Of a stretch of DNA of 64,000 bases, positions 17,873 to 26,738 are shown piece after piece. A program made the translations under genes and the position numbers. The notes below the pieces were generated by a model that saw only the letters and a program-made list of their open reading frames with translations, was not told where the DNA came from and did not search any database. Within the stretch, counting starts at the first letter, position 1. Each line of letters starts with the position of its first letter. This DNA is from Dietzia sp. JS16-p6b (lineage in GTDB: Bacteria > Actinomycetota > Actinomycetes > Mycobacteriales > Mycobacteriaceae). Where the stretch lies: assembly GCF_003052165.1 (NCBI RefSeq), contig NZ_CP024869.1, positions 2,948,001-3,012,000 on the forward strand. Direction: 5' to 3'.

Positions 17873-18562
17873 TCAGCCCTCGAACTTGTAGCCCAGCCCG
17901 CGGACCGTCACCAGGTGGACCGGCTTGCCCGGATCCTGTTCGATCTTGGACCGCAGCCGCTTGACGTGGACGTCCAGCGTCTTGGTGTCGCCCACATAGT
18001 CCGACCCCCAGACGCGGTCGATGAGCTGGCCGCGGGTGAGCACTCGCCCCGAGTTGCGCAGCAGGTACTCGAGCAGGTCGAACTCCTTGAGCGGGAGGGT
18101 CACCACACTTCCGCGGACGGTCACCGTGTGTCGCTCGATGTCCAGTCGCACCGGCCCGGACTCCAGTACACCGATGTCGTCCGCCTGGTCGCCCTCCGAG
18201 TCCGCCCCACGCCTCAGGACGGCGCGGATGCGGGCGATGAGCTCACGGGCGGAGTAGGGCTTGGTCACGTAGTCGTCGGCCCCCAACTCCAGCCCGACCA
18301 CCTTGTCGATCTCGCTGTCGCGCGCGGTCACCATGATGACCGGGACGCTCGAGGTCACGCGCAACCGCTTGCACACGTCGGTTCCGGACATGCCCGGGAG
18401 CATGAGATCCAGTAATACGATGTCGGCGCCCTCCGCGTCGAAGCTCTCCAGCGCTGTCGGGCCGTCGCCGGCGATGGTGACCTCGAAGCCCTCCTTGCGC
18501 AGGAGGAACGCCAGCGGATCCGCCAGCGAGGCCTCGTCCTCTACGATCAGCACCCTGGTCAC
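17873..18562 (-). CDS. regX3: Response regulator RegX3
   Basis: OmpR/PhoB-type regulator of 229 residues. The receiver domain (1-120) has acidic pocket E8-D9, phosphoacceptor D52 in LLDLMLPG, T in VTARD and K in YVTKPYS. A short linker is followed by the winged-helix DNA-binding domain (about 130-229) with TLDVHVKRLRSKIE. In mycobacteria SenX3-RegX3 activates phosphate-uptake genes on phosphate limitation. The start overlaps the senX3 end by 4 nt, and the gene is the last of the pair. Confidence 0.96.
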   Translation of the reverse strand: MTRVLIVEDEASLADPLAFLLRKEGFEVTIAGDGPTALESFDAEGADIVLLDLMLPGMSGTDVCKRLRVTSSVPVIMVTARDSEIDKVVGLELGADDYVTKPYSARELIARIRAVLRRGADSEGDQADDIGVLESGPVRLDIERHTVTVRGSVVTLPLKEFDLLEYLLRNSGRVLTRGQLIDRVWGSDYVGDTKTLDVHVKRLRSKIEQDPGKPVHLVTVRGLGYKFEG

Positions 18563-19755
18563 GGCACCTGGTCCTCTCCTTGTCGGTCGTGCTCGGCGGG
18601 GGCCGGGGGCCCCTCGCCACCCGGCTCCACATGGGCCGGAAGTTCGAGTGTGAACGTCGACCCGGTCCCGGGTCGGCTCCAGATGCTGACGGCGCCGTTG
18701 TGGTTCTGTGCCACGTGCTTGACGATCGCCAGTCCCAGTCCGGTCCCGCCGGTGGCCCGGGACCGGGCCTTGTCCACGCGGAAGAACCGTTCGAAGACGC
18801 GGGTCTGGTGCTCGGGCGCGATGCCGATCCCCCGGTCGGTGACCCGAAGCATGACGGTGTCGCCGTCGAGTGACCGGGTGATCGAGACCGGGGTGCGTTC
18901 GGGCGAGTAGTTGACGGCGTTCGAGATGAGGTTGGTCAACGCGGTGACCAACAGGGTCCAGTCGCCCGACACCTCGAGCCCGGACGGGGCGTCGGTGATC
19001 AACTCGATCCCCGCCGCCTCCGCCGCGGCAGCCGACCGGCGCATCGCCTCGTCCACCACGGCGTCCACGTCCACCGGCTCGGGATCGCGGATCCGCTCCG
19101 CGCCCTGCAGCCGGGACAGCTCGATGAGCTCGGAGACCATCTTGCCCAGTCTGTGGGCCTCGTTCACCACGCGTCCGCCGAAGTACTCGACCGACTCCGG
19201 GTCGTCCTTGGACTCGAGCAACGCCTCGGCCAGCACCGCCATCGCCCCCACCGGGGTCTTGAGTTCATGGGACACGTTGGCCACGAAGTCGCGTCGGGCG
19301 GCCTCCATGCGGCGCTGTTCGGAGTCGTCGTCGGCGAACACCACCGCGAACTGCCCGAGGTGACCGCCGAGGATCTCGCTCCGACCGCTCACCGACGGGA
19401 TTCGACGGCGCCCCGCGGTGACCTTGGCGGGAAGGTCGAACGCCGACGGCTGGCCGGAGGCGAACGTGGCCTCGGCGGCGCTCCACACCGGGTCCACCAG
19501 GAGCCGGTCGTCCACGATCCCCAGTTCCGCGGCGCGACGGTTGTAGAGCACCACGTCCTGATGGCGGTCCACCACGGCCAGCGCGTAGGGAGCCTGGTGG
19601 TACACCGCCCGCAGGACCTCCAGCCGGCTCGGCCCCTGCTGCTCGGCCAGCCGGAGCTCACGGCGTGCGTGCAACCGGGGGACGACGAAGCCGCCGACGA
19701 TGAAGCCGACCACCGCGGCGACGATCGCGAGGGCGATCCCGAAACTGACCTGCAC
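18559..19755 (-). CDS. senX3: Sensor histidine kinase SenX3
   Basis: Membrane kinase partner of RegX3. It has one clear N-terminal transmembrane segment (SFGIALAIVAAVVGFIVGGF), a PAS-like region with VVDRHQDVVLYN, the HisKA box DFVANVSHELKTPVGAMAVL with the phosphoacceptor His, and the HATPase domain with NLISNAVNYS, VTDRGIGIAPEHQ and GTGLGLAIVKHV. The start GTG 19755 (398 aa) is chosen because TAGTAT (19763-19768) ends 7 nt upstream, a leaderless arrangement; the longer start at 19791 would lie upstream of this box. Unlike the mycobacterial kinase it appears to have a single membrane span. Confidence 0.93.
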   Translation of the reverse strand: MQVSFGIALAIVAAVVGFIVGGFVVPRLHARRELRLAEQQGPSRLEVLRAVYHQAPYALAVVDRHQDVVLYNRRAAELGIVDDRLLVDPVWSAAEATFASGQPSAFDLPAKVTAGRRRIPSVSGRSEILGGHLGQFAVVFADDDSEQRRMEAARRDFVANVSHELKTPVGAMAVLAEALLESKDDPESVEYFGGRVVNEAHRLGKMVSELIELSRLQGAERIRDPEPVDVDAVVDEAMRRSAAAAEAAGIELITDAPSGLEVSGDWTLLVTALTNLISNAVNYSPERTPVSITRSLDGDTVMLRVTDRGIGIAPEHQTRVFERFFRVDKARSRATGGTGLGLAIVKHVAQNHNGAVSIWSRPGTGSTFTLELPAHVEPGGEGPPAPAEHDRQGEDQVP

Positions 19756-19795
19756 GTGCCAGATACTACGGTGCGGCGAACCGACGACCACAACA

Positions 19796-19844
19796 GAGAA
19801 CCCCCGTCCATCCGCGGGAAGTCCGCAGGTGGACGGGGGTTCTC
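19796..19844 (-). terminator. Terminator of gpmA
   Basis: Perfect 15-bp stem (19796-19810 with 19830-19844) with a 19-nt loop, 22 bp downstream of the gpmA stop; it separates gpmA from the senX3 promoter. Confidence 0.9.
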
Positions 19845-19866
19845 CGTGTGTTCACCGGAGTGTCAC

Positions 19867-20616
19867 CTACTTCTGGGCGCCCTGGCTGGCGACTGCGGCG
19901 GCCCCCGCGGCCGCGGCCTCCGGGTCGAGATAGGTGCCACCCGGGTTGGCGACCAGACCGGAGTCGTCGAAGCGGTAGACGAGCGGGATGCCGGTGGGGA
20001 TGTTCAGGCCCGCGATGTCCTCGTCGGAGATGCCGTCGAGGTGCTTGACCAGCGCACGGAGCGAGTTGCCGTGCGCGGCGACCATCACGGTCTTGCCCTC
20101 CGCCAGCTGTGGGGCGATCTCGGCGGCGTAATACGGGATGAACCGGTCCACGACGTCCTTGAGGCACTCGGTCAGCGGCACCTCCGGCAGGTCGGCGTAG
20201 CGGGCGTCCGCCGACTGCGAGTACTCGTTGTCCGGGTCGATCGCCGGCGGCGGCGTGTCGTAGCTGCGGCGCCACAGCATGAACTGCTCGTCGCCGTACT
20301 CGTCCTTGATCTCCGCCTTGTTGAGGCCCTGGAGCCTGCCGTAGTGACGCTCGTTGAGCTTCCAGTGCCGCACCACCGGGATCCAGTGCCGGTCGCAGGC
20401 GTCGAGCGCGATGTTGGCCGTCGTGATGGCCCGGCGGAGCAGGGACGTGAACAGGACGTCCGGCAGGATGCCCTCCTCGGCGAGGAGCCTGCCTCCGCGG
20501 ACCGCCTCCTCGCGTCCGAGGTCGGTGAGGTCCACATCGACCCATCCGGTGAACTGGTTGGAGGCGTTCCACGTGGACTGACCGTGACGCAGCAGGACGA
20601 GGGTTCCGTAAGCCAT
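19867..20616 (-). CDS. gpmA: 2,3-bisphosphoglycerate-dependent phosphoglycerate mutase
   Basis: Interconverts 3- and 2-phosphoglycerate in glycolysis and gluconeogenesis. 249 residues with the phosphohistidine motif [25 protein letters not shown], the second His in [17 protein letters not shown] and a C-terminal Ala-rich tail. It precedes senX3-regX3 as in mycobacteria, although a strong terminator lies between them. It diverges from the acyl-CoA synthetase gene across 41 bp. Confidence 0.96.
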   Translation of the reverse strand: MAYGTLVLLRHGQSTWNASNQFTGWVDVDLTDLGREEAVRGGRLLAEEGILPDVLFTSLLRRAITTANIALDACDRHWIPVVRHWKLNERHYGRLQGLNKAEIKDEYGDEQFMLWRRSYDTPPPAIDPDNEYSQSADARYADLPEVPLTECLKDVVDRFIPYYAAEIAPQLAEGKTVMVAAHGNSLRALVKHLDGISDEDIAGLNIPTGIPLVYRFDDSGLVANPGGTYLDPEAAAAGAAAVASQGAQK

Positions 20617-20657
20617 GCGGCCATTATGACCCGACGCACGAGGACTACGGTGCAGAC

Positions 20658-22367
20658 ATGACCACAGACGCCGGCAACACCCCCGATCGACCCGACCGGC
20701 CGTGGACCGACCACTACACCCCGGGCACCGCGCACGACCTCGCGTACGGCAGCACCACGCTGATCGATCAGTTCGACGACGCCGTGCGGGCCTACTCCGA
20801 CCGGCCCGCGACCGAGTTCTTCGGCCGCCTGACCTCCTACTCCGAGATCGGCAGCCGGGTCCGCCGCGCCGCCGAGGGGCTGCGGCGCCTCGGGGTGGGT
20901 CGCGGGGACCGGGTCGCGGTGCTGTTGCCGAACTGTCCGCAGGGGATCGTCGTGTTCTACGCCGCGCTGCGGATCGGCGCGATCGTGGTCGAGCACAACC
21001 CGCTCTACACCGCCGACGAGCTCGCGGGCCCGTTCGCCGACCACGGCGCGCGGGTGGTGGTGACCTGGAACGTCGTCGCCGGCACGGTGCGCGAGCTGGC
21101 CGACCGCCCGGGAACGGCCATCGAGCACATCATCGCCGTCGACCTGCTCGACGAACTCCCCGCGGCCAAGCGCCTGGCGCTGAAGCTCCTGCCCGTCCCG
21201 TCGCTGCGCGCCTCGCGAGCGAAGCTGTCGGTCCCCGCCCCCGGGACCCTGGATTGGCGAGATCTGGAGACCGGGCCGGAGCTGGACTTCTCCCATCCGC
21301 GGCCGCGCGCCGAGGATCCGGCGCTGATCCTCTACACCTCCGGCACCACCGGCACGCCCAAGAGGGCCACCCTCTCGCACGCCAACCTGGTGGCCAACGC
21401 CACGATGGGCGAGGCCTGGGTGCCCGGGCTCGAGCCGGGTAGGGAGCGGTTCCTGGCCTCGCTTCCGATGTTCCACGCGTACGGGGTGACGATGTGCGTG
21501 GTGTTCGGCATCGCCCAGGGCGCGCGGCTGCAACTCGTGCCGACACCCGACATGGACCTCATCATGCCGATCCTGGCCAAGGACCTGCCGACCTTCATCC
21601 CGGCAGTCCCACCGATCTACTCGAAGATCCTCGAGGAGGCCGACCGGCGGGGGATCTCGCTGCGGGGCGTGCGGCACTCGTTCTCTGGCGCGATGAGCCT
21701 GCCCGCCGACCTCATCGGCAGGTGGGAGGCCGCGACCGGGGGCCTGCTGGTGGAGGGATACGGGATGACCGAGACCTCCCCCATCACCGTCGGCAATCCC
21801 ATGTCGACGGCGAGGCGGGCCGGCAGCATCGGCATCCCCTTCCCCGACACCGATGTCCGCGTCTCCCACAAGGACGATCCCTCCGTCGACGCCTCCCCGG
21901 GCGAGCCCGGCGAGCTGCTGGTCAGGGGCCCGCAGGTCTTCCCGGGGTACTGGGGAAACCCCGAGGCCACGGCCGAGACCTTCCACGACGGATGGCTGCG
22001 CACCGGCGACGTCGTGACCCAGGATCCCGACGGTTTCCTCCACGTGGTGGACCGCATCAAGGAGATGATCGTCACCGGCGGGTTCAACGTGTACCCCTCC
22101 GAGGTCGAGGCGGTCCTGCGCAGGGCCCCGGGCGTGGCCGACTGCGCGGTGGTGGGCCGGCGCGGCCCGGACGGCGGCGAGCAGGTGGTGGCCGCGGTCG
22201 TGCTCGAACCGGGCGCCGAGCTCGACGCCCCGGCCCTCCGCGCCCACTGCAGGGCCTCGCTCACCGGGTACAAGGTCCCGCGCGAATTCGTGCAGGTGGC
22301 CGAGCTGCCCACCAACCCGATGGGCAAGGTCCTGCGCAAGAAGGTCGCGGAGCTGATCAACTCCTGA
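20658..22367 (+). CDS. Long-chain fatty acid-CoA ligase (FadD-like)
   Basis: A 569-residue ANL-superfamily adenylating enzyme, activating a fatty acid with ATP and CoA. P-loop motif [23 protein letters not shown]5-type [11 protein letters not shown], hinge LRTGDVV with the D-R-x-K region [17 protein letters not shown], and the C-terminal catalytic lysine in [13 protein letters not shown]. The P-loop Lys is followed by RAT rather than GV(M/V), within family variation. TACGGT (20646-20651) ends 6 nt before ATG 20658, so it is likely leaderless. The gene precedes the lower-GC islet; fatty-acid chain length not inferable. Confidence 0.93.
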   Translation: MTTDAGNTPDRPDRPWTDHYTPGTAHDLAYGSTTLIDQFDDAVRAYSDRPATEFFGRLTSYSEIGSRVRRAAEGLRRLGVGRGDRVAVLLPNCPQGIVVFYAALRIGAIVVEHNPLYTADELAGPFADHGARVVVTWNVVAGTVRELADRPGTAIEHIIAVDLLDELPAAKRLALKLLPVPSLRASRAKLSVPAPGTLDWRDLETGPELDFSHPRPRAEDPALILYTSGTTGTPKRATLSHANLVANATMGEAWVPGLEPGRERFLASLPMFHAYGVTMCVVFGIAQGARLQLVPTPDMDLIMPILAKDLPTFIPAVPPIYSKILEEADRRGISLRGVRHSFSGAMSLPADLIGRWEAATGGLLVEGYGMTETSPITVGNPMSTARRAGSIGIPFPDTDVRVSHKDDPSVDASPGEPGELLVRGPQVFPGYWGNPEATAETFHDGWLRTGDVVTQDPDGFLHVVDRIKEMIVTGGFNVYPSEVEAVLRRAPGVADCAVVGRRGPDGGEQVVAAVVLEPGAELDAPALRAHCRASLTGYKVPREFVQVAELPTNPMGKVLRKKVAELINS

Positions 22368-22401
22368 ATCCGACCGCCGAACTGGCCGCATGGATACCAC
22401 C

Positions 22402-22444
22402 GTCAACGTATGGGTTGACATGCATTCCCATTCGTACGTACCGT
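22402..22444 (+). promoter_or_regulatory. Promoter with inverted-repeat operator of the toxin-antitoxin pair
   Basis: TTGACA at 22415-22420 and TACCGT at 22439-22444 with an 18-bp spacer. The inverted repeat GTCAAC-N6-GTTGAC (22402-22407/22414-22419) overlaps the -35, and the palindrome GTACGTAC (22434-22441) overlaps the -10. Both are positioned for repression by the antitoxin or complex (inference). Confidence 0.65.
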
Positions 22445-22470
22445 GTACTCACATCAGGAAGGGAATTGAC

Positions 22471-22779
22471 ATGAGCCAGTCATCTGAGACCGCGCTGCGC
22501 ACTTCGAAGTCGCAGAGGATCAATCTTCGAGCAAGCGAGCGGCAGGAAGAGATTCTGCGCCGCGCCGCGTCAGCGACCGACACCTCTATGACCGAGTTCA
22601 TCCTGGGAAGTGCCGTCGATCAGGCCGAGAAGGTTCTTGCCGATCGCAGATGGTTCACGGTGTCCCAGGAACAGTGGGACGAGTTTAACCGTCTGCTCGA
22701 CACGCCATTGGAGGACAGCTCCAAGCTCCGTCGACTAGCCGCCCGCCCATCGCCGTTCTCTGCTTCCGAGAACGAGTGA
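22471..22779 (+). CDS. DUF1778 ribbon-helix-helix antitoxin
   Basis: A 102-residue TacA/AtaR-type antitoxin: an N-terminal ribbon-helix-helix DNA-binding region (KSQRINLRASERQEEILRRAA, TSMTEFILGSAV) and a C-terminal toxin-neutralising segment (VSQEQWDEFNRLLDTPLED). It should neutralise the adjacent acetyltransferase and repress its own promoter. ATG 22471 is chosen over the upstream in-frame ATG because AGGAAGGG precedes it. It is 9 nt before the toxin gene. Base composition is clearly less GC-rich than the flanking genes, which suggests acquisition. Confidence 0.92.
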   Translation: MSQSSETALRTSKSQRINLRASERQEEILRRAASATDTSMTEFILGSAVDQAEKVLADRRWFTVSQEQWDEFNRLLDTPLEDSSKLRRLAARPSPFSASENE

Positions 22780-22788
22780 CGGCCAAGG

Positions 22789-23295
22789 ATGCCGTATTGC
22801 GCCCCACGGAAGCTATTGCGCAGCGACGTCACCGAGGGTTTCGATAGCGGTGCGGCGGAACTCGACTCGTGGTTGGACGAGTACGCGTACGTCAACCAAC
22901 GGGCCAACAACGCGGTCACTTACGTCAGTACCGACGGCGATCGGGTAGTGGGTTACTACTCGATCGTCGTCGCTGCGGTGGAACTCGCGCAGGTGCCTGA
23001 GCGACTGACCAAAGGCGGTCGCCCGGCCGAGTTGCCGTGCATACTGCTCGCTCGTCTAGCCGTTCACAGGTCCACCCACGGGCACGGGCTAGGCGCTGGC
23101 CTGCTTCAGGACGCCCTCAAGAGAGCCGCCGTAATCAGCGAGTCCATCGGTGCGGCCGCGTTGCTCATCCATGCTCGCGACGACGGTGCCCGGGAATTCT
23201 ATCTCCACAACGGCAACTTCCTGAGCTCTCCGACCGACCCGATGCATCTGTTCTTGCCGATGAAGGACATCCGCAAGGTATTCCTACCGGGCTGA
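22789..23295 (+). CDS. GNAT acetyltransferase toxin (TacT/AtaT family)
   Basis: A 168-residue GCN5-related N-acetyltransferase. Core elements: ELDSWLDEYAYVNQRAN near the N-terminus, strand VVGYYSIVVAAVEL, the acetyl-CoA loop LAVHRSTHGHGLGAGLLQDAL and the C-terminal Tyr in AREFYLHNGNF. With a DUF1778 partner, such enzymes acetylate the amino group of charged tRNAs and stop translation (family knowledge). A weak AAGG site precedes ATG 22789. Its stop abuts, with no gap, the stop of the convergent unknown gene at 23296. Confidence 0.92.
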   Translation: MPYCAPRKLLRSDVTEGFDSGAAELDSWLDEYAYVNQRANNAVTYVSTDGDRVVGYYSIVVAAVELAQVPERLTKGGRPAELPCILLARLAVHRSTHGHGLGAGLLQDALKRAAVISESIGAAALLIHARDDGAREFYLHNGNFLSSPTDPMHLFLPMKDIRKVFLPG

Positions 23296-24624
23296 CTAGT
23301 ACCCCTCACTCGCGACTCGCAACACATCCTTCGCGGACTCGAGCCACCGAAACGGTTCGATCTCCACCGCCACCGGATCCCCTGACCACAGCGAGGCGGG
23401 TTCCCAGTACCAAGCCGCAACGTTCCCCTCGACGAACGCAAACTGCTCCCCAGCTCGGTCGAGATCACCCAGAACAATATGCGCCGACGCCAAGTTGACT
23501 GGCCTGCTGATATTCCCGATGTCGTCCGATACCGCACTCAGCAATCGTATGGCTAACTCCGGATCGTCGGGGATTGAGCAGAAGGCCAGAGCGTTGCTCC
23601 ACACAGCGTTCTGCGGGTCGTTCAGCCAAGCTTTACGTGCCCGGTGCACCGCAGCAAACCTGTCCCCCGCTTGGATCGCCAGAACAATGTCCTCCAATAC
23701 CTGGTCCACGTCGGTCGATTCCGAATCGCCGTTTCGGAGTTCGCTCATCGCCGACTGGCCGAGCGCTTTCCACAGCACGGACACGGGAAACTGTCTTTCG
23801 ATCAAAACCTCAGATTTCACCCCCGAAAGAGCCGACATTTCTTGCGAATCGTTGACCCAGGCAATCTCGAGCTCGATCGATCGTGTGCACCACTCCCGAG
23901 GTGAGGTTCTGGTGAACCGCTCGTAAACCCACCTGGACACGGACTGCCCTCCGCGCAAGACCCTGTGGTCAAGCGCGGCCTCCGTCCGTTCGTACCCCTC
24001 CAGTTTCCATGCGATCAGGTGGGCTGCTGCCGCGTCTTCTACCCACCGATCAATGAGATTGCGCCCCGCGCCTTTCCGGGTCTCGTGCATGAGGTGATCG
24101 AGAGTGATCTCGCCCTCAGCAGCGCGGCAGACCGTGAGGCAATTCTCAACGTATCGGAGCCACGGCTGCATCGTCGGAGCGGAGGGGAGAGGTTCCCCGG
24201 ACCCGGACTCCCTGGCCCAGATAGCCAAGCTGAGGTCGTAGAGGAGTTGCCTCTCGACCGCTGGCGCCAGAAAACTTCTGAGGACCATGTCCGGACTTAT
24301 CCCCCGCTCCCCCAATAACCCGAGCGCCGAGGTCACGTAAACTGCCCTCCTCAGCGGGTCCCGCCACGGCGGGGTGAGAACCTTGTCGCGCACGAAGCGA
24401 AGAAGAGTGGCCGTCGGCCACGTTGCGTCTGGAGGGACGCCCACCCTCTGCAGGACGTCCTTACCCAGATCGACGTTGCCCCATTCCCATTCGAGCCGTC
24501 GACGCTCGACAGCGATGCTGCGGATCGACTCACAAGCCCCGTCACCACCGCAAAGTGCATGACCGCTCGACGAACACTCGTTAGCAAAATAGTCGAGTGC
24601 AGCAACGTGAAGCTCGGAATACAT
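23296..24624 (-). CDS. Unknown 442-residue protein in the toxin-antitoxin islet
   Basis: I do not recognise the family. The N-terminus has a possible metal site with C17, H22, C25 and C31 (EC-SSSGHALC-GGDGAC). The middle is alpha-helical and rich in Trp, Arg and Glu (VERRRLEWEWG; MQPWLRYVENCL). The last 130 residues look like short TPR-type helical hairpins (AIQAGDRFAAVHRARKAWLN; LASAHIVLGDLDRAGEQF). No transmembrane segment or signal. TACGAT (24632-24637) ends 7 nt before ATG 24624, so it may be leaderless. The gene shares the lower GC of the toxin-antitoxin genes and has no counterpart in the mycobacterial interval. A defence or phage-sensing role is conceivable but unproven. Confidence 0.75.
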   Translation of the reverse strand: MYSELHVAALDYFANECSSSGHALCGGDGACESIRSIAVERRRLEWEWGNVDLGKDVLQRVGVPPDATWPTATLLRFVRDKVLTPPWRDPLRRAVYVTSALGLLGERGISPDMVLRSFLAPAVERQLLYDLSLAIWARESGSGEPLPSAPTMQPWLRYVENCLTVCRAAEGEITLDHLMHETRKGAGRNLIDRWVEDAAAAHLIAWKLEGYERTEAALDHRVLRGGQSVSRWVYERFTRTSPREWCTRSIELEIAWVNDSQEMSALSGVKSEVLIERQFPVSVLWKALGQSAMSELRNGDSESTDVDQVLEDIVLAIQAGDRFAAVHRARKAWLNDPQNAVWSNALAFCSIPDDPELAIRLLSAVSDDIGNISRPVNLASAHIVLGDLDRAGEQFAFVEGNVAAWYWEPASLWSGDPVAVEIEPFRWLESAKDVLRVASEGY

Positions 24625-24681
24625 GATCCGAATCGTAGGTCACCCGCCAGCCGAGGTCTCCGCGATCGCAGGCGATAGGCC

Positions 24682-25251
24682 CTAATCCGGCTGCGGCAGA
24701 TCCGCGGTGAGGTGACGGAACGCGTGGAGATTGCGCAGCGGCTCACCGCGCGAGACGCGCCACTCCCACTCCCGGCGGATCGAGGTGTAAAACCCGATCT
24801 CGAGCAGGATGTTGAAGTCGTGATCCGCGGCCTCGAGCACCTGGCCCAGCACGCGGTCGAGCTCCTCCTCGGTCACCGCCACGAGCGGCATCCGGCCCAC
24901 AAGATAGATGTCACCGTTGTTGTCCAGCGTGTACGCCACCTGGTACAGGCGCCGGTTGCGCCGCAGCAGGTACTTGTAGACCTTCTCGAAGTCTTCGTCG
25001 GGCTTGCGGCAGACGAACGCCTCGATCCGCACGCTCTCCCGGTTCACCGTCAGGTGGCAGGCGGTCTTGAGGCGCTTCTCCCCCGGCAGCTGCACCACGA
25101 AGACCCGGCCGTCGGCCAACGTCGACTCGATGTCCCGCTCCACGAGGAAGTCGCGGATCAACTCCAGGGTCGGGCCGTCGACCTCGTCGGCACCGCGAGG
25201 CGCAGCCCCGCTGCCCTCGTCCATGCGCTTGTTCTCGGTGGGGTCGATCAT
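24682..25251 (-). CDS. YbjN-domain protein (Rv0487-like)
   Basis: A 189-residue acidic cytoplasmic protein with the YbjN/T3SS-chaperone-like fold: VFVVQLPGEKRLKTACHLTV, VYKYLLRRNRRLYQVAYTLDNNGDIYLVGRMPL and EEELDRVLGQVLEAADHDFN. YbjN proteins are implicated in stress physiology without a known reaction. ATG 25251 is fixed by AAGGAG 5 nt upstream; the frame is open further but that would run past the ribosome site. It is adjacent to mshA, as in mycobacteria, with a 95-bp gap. Standard host codon usage marks the end of the islet. Confidence 0.88.
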   Translation of the reverse strand: MIDPTENKRMDEGSGAAPRGADEVDGPTLELIRDFLVERDIESTLADGRVFVVQLPGEKRLKTACHLTVNRESVRIEAFVCRKPDEDFEKVYKYLLRRNRRLYQVAYTLDNNGDIYLVGRMPLVAVTEEELDRVLGQVLEAADHDFNILLEIGFYTSIRREWEWRVSRGEPLRNLHAFRHLTADLPQPD

Positions 25252-25346
25252 CGTGGCTCCTTCGGTTCGACTCCCCTGTACTCGTGAGCGGTTCGTCGCG
25301 GGGGGAGGTTCGGACGGGGCGCTCGACCGGCGGGCGCCCCGGGGTG

Positions 25347-26657
25347 TCAGGAGGCGGTGGCCGCCTCTCGCCGGGCCCGGTGAGCGGCCACCGTGCCCGC
25401 GTACGAGGCGAGAAGTCCATCGGCGGTGGAATCCCAGGAGAACCGGGAGGCGTGAACCGGGGCGGCCCGCGACATGGACAGGCGGCGCGCGTCGTCGTCG
25501 AGCAGTCCCACCAACGTGGCCGCCCACTCGCGCGGGTCGTGACCGACCACGGTGATCCCCGTGCGGCCGTGATCGACCGCCGTGGGCAGACCGCCCACAG
25601 CCGCCGCCACCACCGGCGTCCCGCAGGCCTGCGCCTCCAGTGCCACGAGGCCGAAAGACTCCGAATACGACGGCACGGCCACCACGTCGGCGGCGCGGTA
25701 CACGTCCACGAGTTCCGCGGGTGGCCGCGGCGCGAGGAAACTCACCCGGTCGGCCACGCCCAGCTCGTCGGCCAGGTCCATGAGTGAACGGGGGCGCTCC
25801 AGCCCGGACCCGCTGGGCCCGCCCACCACCATCAGACGCACGTCCCGGTGCGGCTGCTCCCGCACGATCTCGGCCAGTGCACGGACGATCACATCGGGGG
25901 CCTTGAGCGGCTGGATCCGGCCGACGAACGCGACCACCTCGGACCGCTGCCCCAGCCCCAACGCCCGGCGGGCCCGCTCTGTGCCGCGCTGCGTCCCGGG
26001 GGTGTACTGCTCGAGGTCGGCGCCCGGGGGCACCACGTCGATGTGGGCGGGGTCGGCGTCGTAGTAGCCCACGAGTTCGTCGCGCTCGCCGGTGGTGTTG
26101 ACCACGAGGCGGTGCGCGGAGTCCACGATCTGCTGCTCGCCGATGCGCCGGGACTCAGGCTCCGGGACGTCACCGTCGGCGAGGACCGCGTTCTTCACCT
26201 CCGCCAGGGTGTGCGCCGTGTGCACCAGGGGTACGCCCCAGTGCTCGGAGGCCACCAGACCGGCCTGCCCGGACAGCCAGTAGTGGGAGTGGATGAGGTC
26301 GTAGTGCCCGGGTGCATGACCGGCCTCCGCCCGCATCACACCGGCCACGAATGGGCAGAGCTGCGTGGGCAGGTCCTCCTTGCACAGGCCCTCGAACGGC
26401 CCCGCCACGATGTTGCGCACCAGCACGCCGTCGCCGGCCTGCTCGACCGGCGGCTGCGAGGAATGGGTGGCGCGGGTGAAGACCTCGACCTCCACGCCCC
26501 GGCGGGCCAGCCGACGGGCGGTCTGCAGAACGTACACGTTGAGCCCGCCCGCATCGCCCGTTCCCGGCTGCGCCAACGGCGAGGTGTGGAACGACAGGAC
26601 GGCGATGCGCCTCGGGAGGGGGGCCTCGGCGCCGGTGCGGAGATCGGAGACGGTCAC
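25347..26657 (-). CDS. mshA: D-inositol-3-phosphate glycosyltransferase (mycothiol synthesis)
   Basis: Transfers GlcNAc from UDP-GlcNAc to 1L-inositol-1-phosphate, the first step of mycothiol synthesis. GT4 family, 436 residues: [20 protein letters not shown] near the N-terminus, the [10 protein letters not shown] loop, [20 protein letters not shown], and the nucleotide-sugar E-x7-E motif in [20 protein letters not shown]. The start GTG 26657 is chosen over 26693 because a CACAAT box ends 7 nt upstream and the extra residues are unlike the family. It is followed by the YbjN gene on the same strand. Confidence 0.95.
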   Translation of the reverse strand: MTVSDLRTGAEAPLPRRIAVLSFHTSPLAQPGTGDAGGLNVYVLQTARRLARRGVEVEVFTRATHSSQPPVEQAGDGVLVRNIVAGPFEGLCKEDLPTQLCPFVAGVMRAEAGHAPGHYDLIHSHYWLSGQAGLVASEHWGVPLVHTAHTLAEVKNAVLADGDVPEPESRRIGEQQIVDSAHRLVVNTTGERDELVGYYDADPAHIDVVPPGADLEQYTPGTQRGTERARRALGLGQRSEVVAFVGRIQPLKAPDVIVRALAEIVREQPHRDVRLMVVGGPSGSGLERPRSLMDLADELGVADRVSFLAPRPPAELVDVYRAADVVAVPSYSESFGLVALEAQACGTPVVAAAVGGLPTAVDHGRTGITVVGHDPREWAATLVGLLDDDARRLSMSRAAPVHASRFSWDSTADGLLASYAGTVAAHRARREAATAS

Positions 26658-26738
26658 CTCACCGATTGTGCCCGCGACGACGACGCGGCGCACTCCGGCG
26701 CGAGAGGGCCCGCCCGTCGCCCCGGCGCGGATCCGCGG

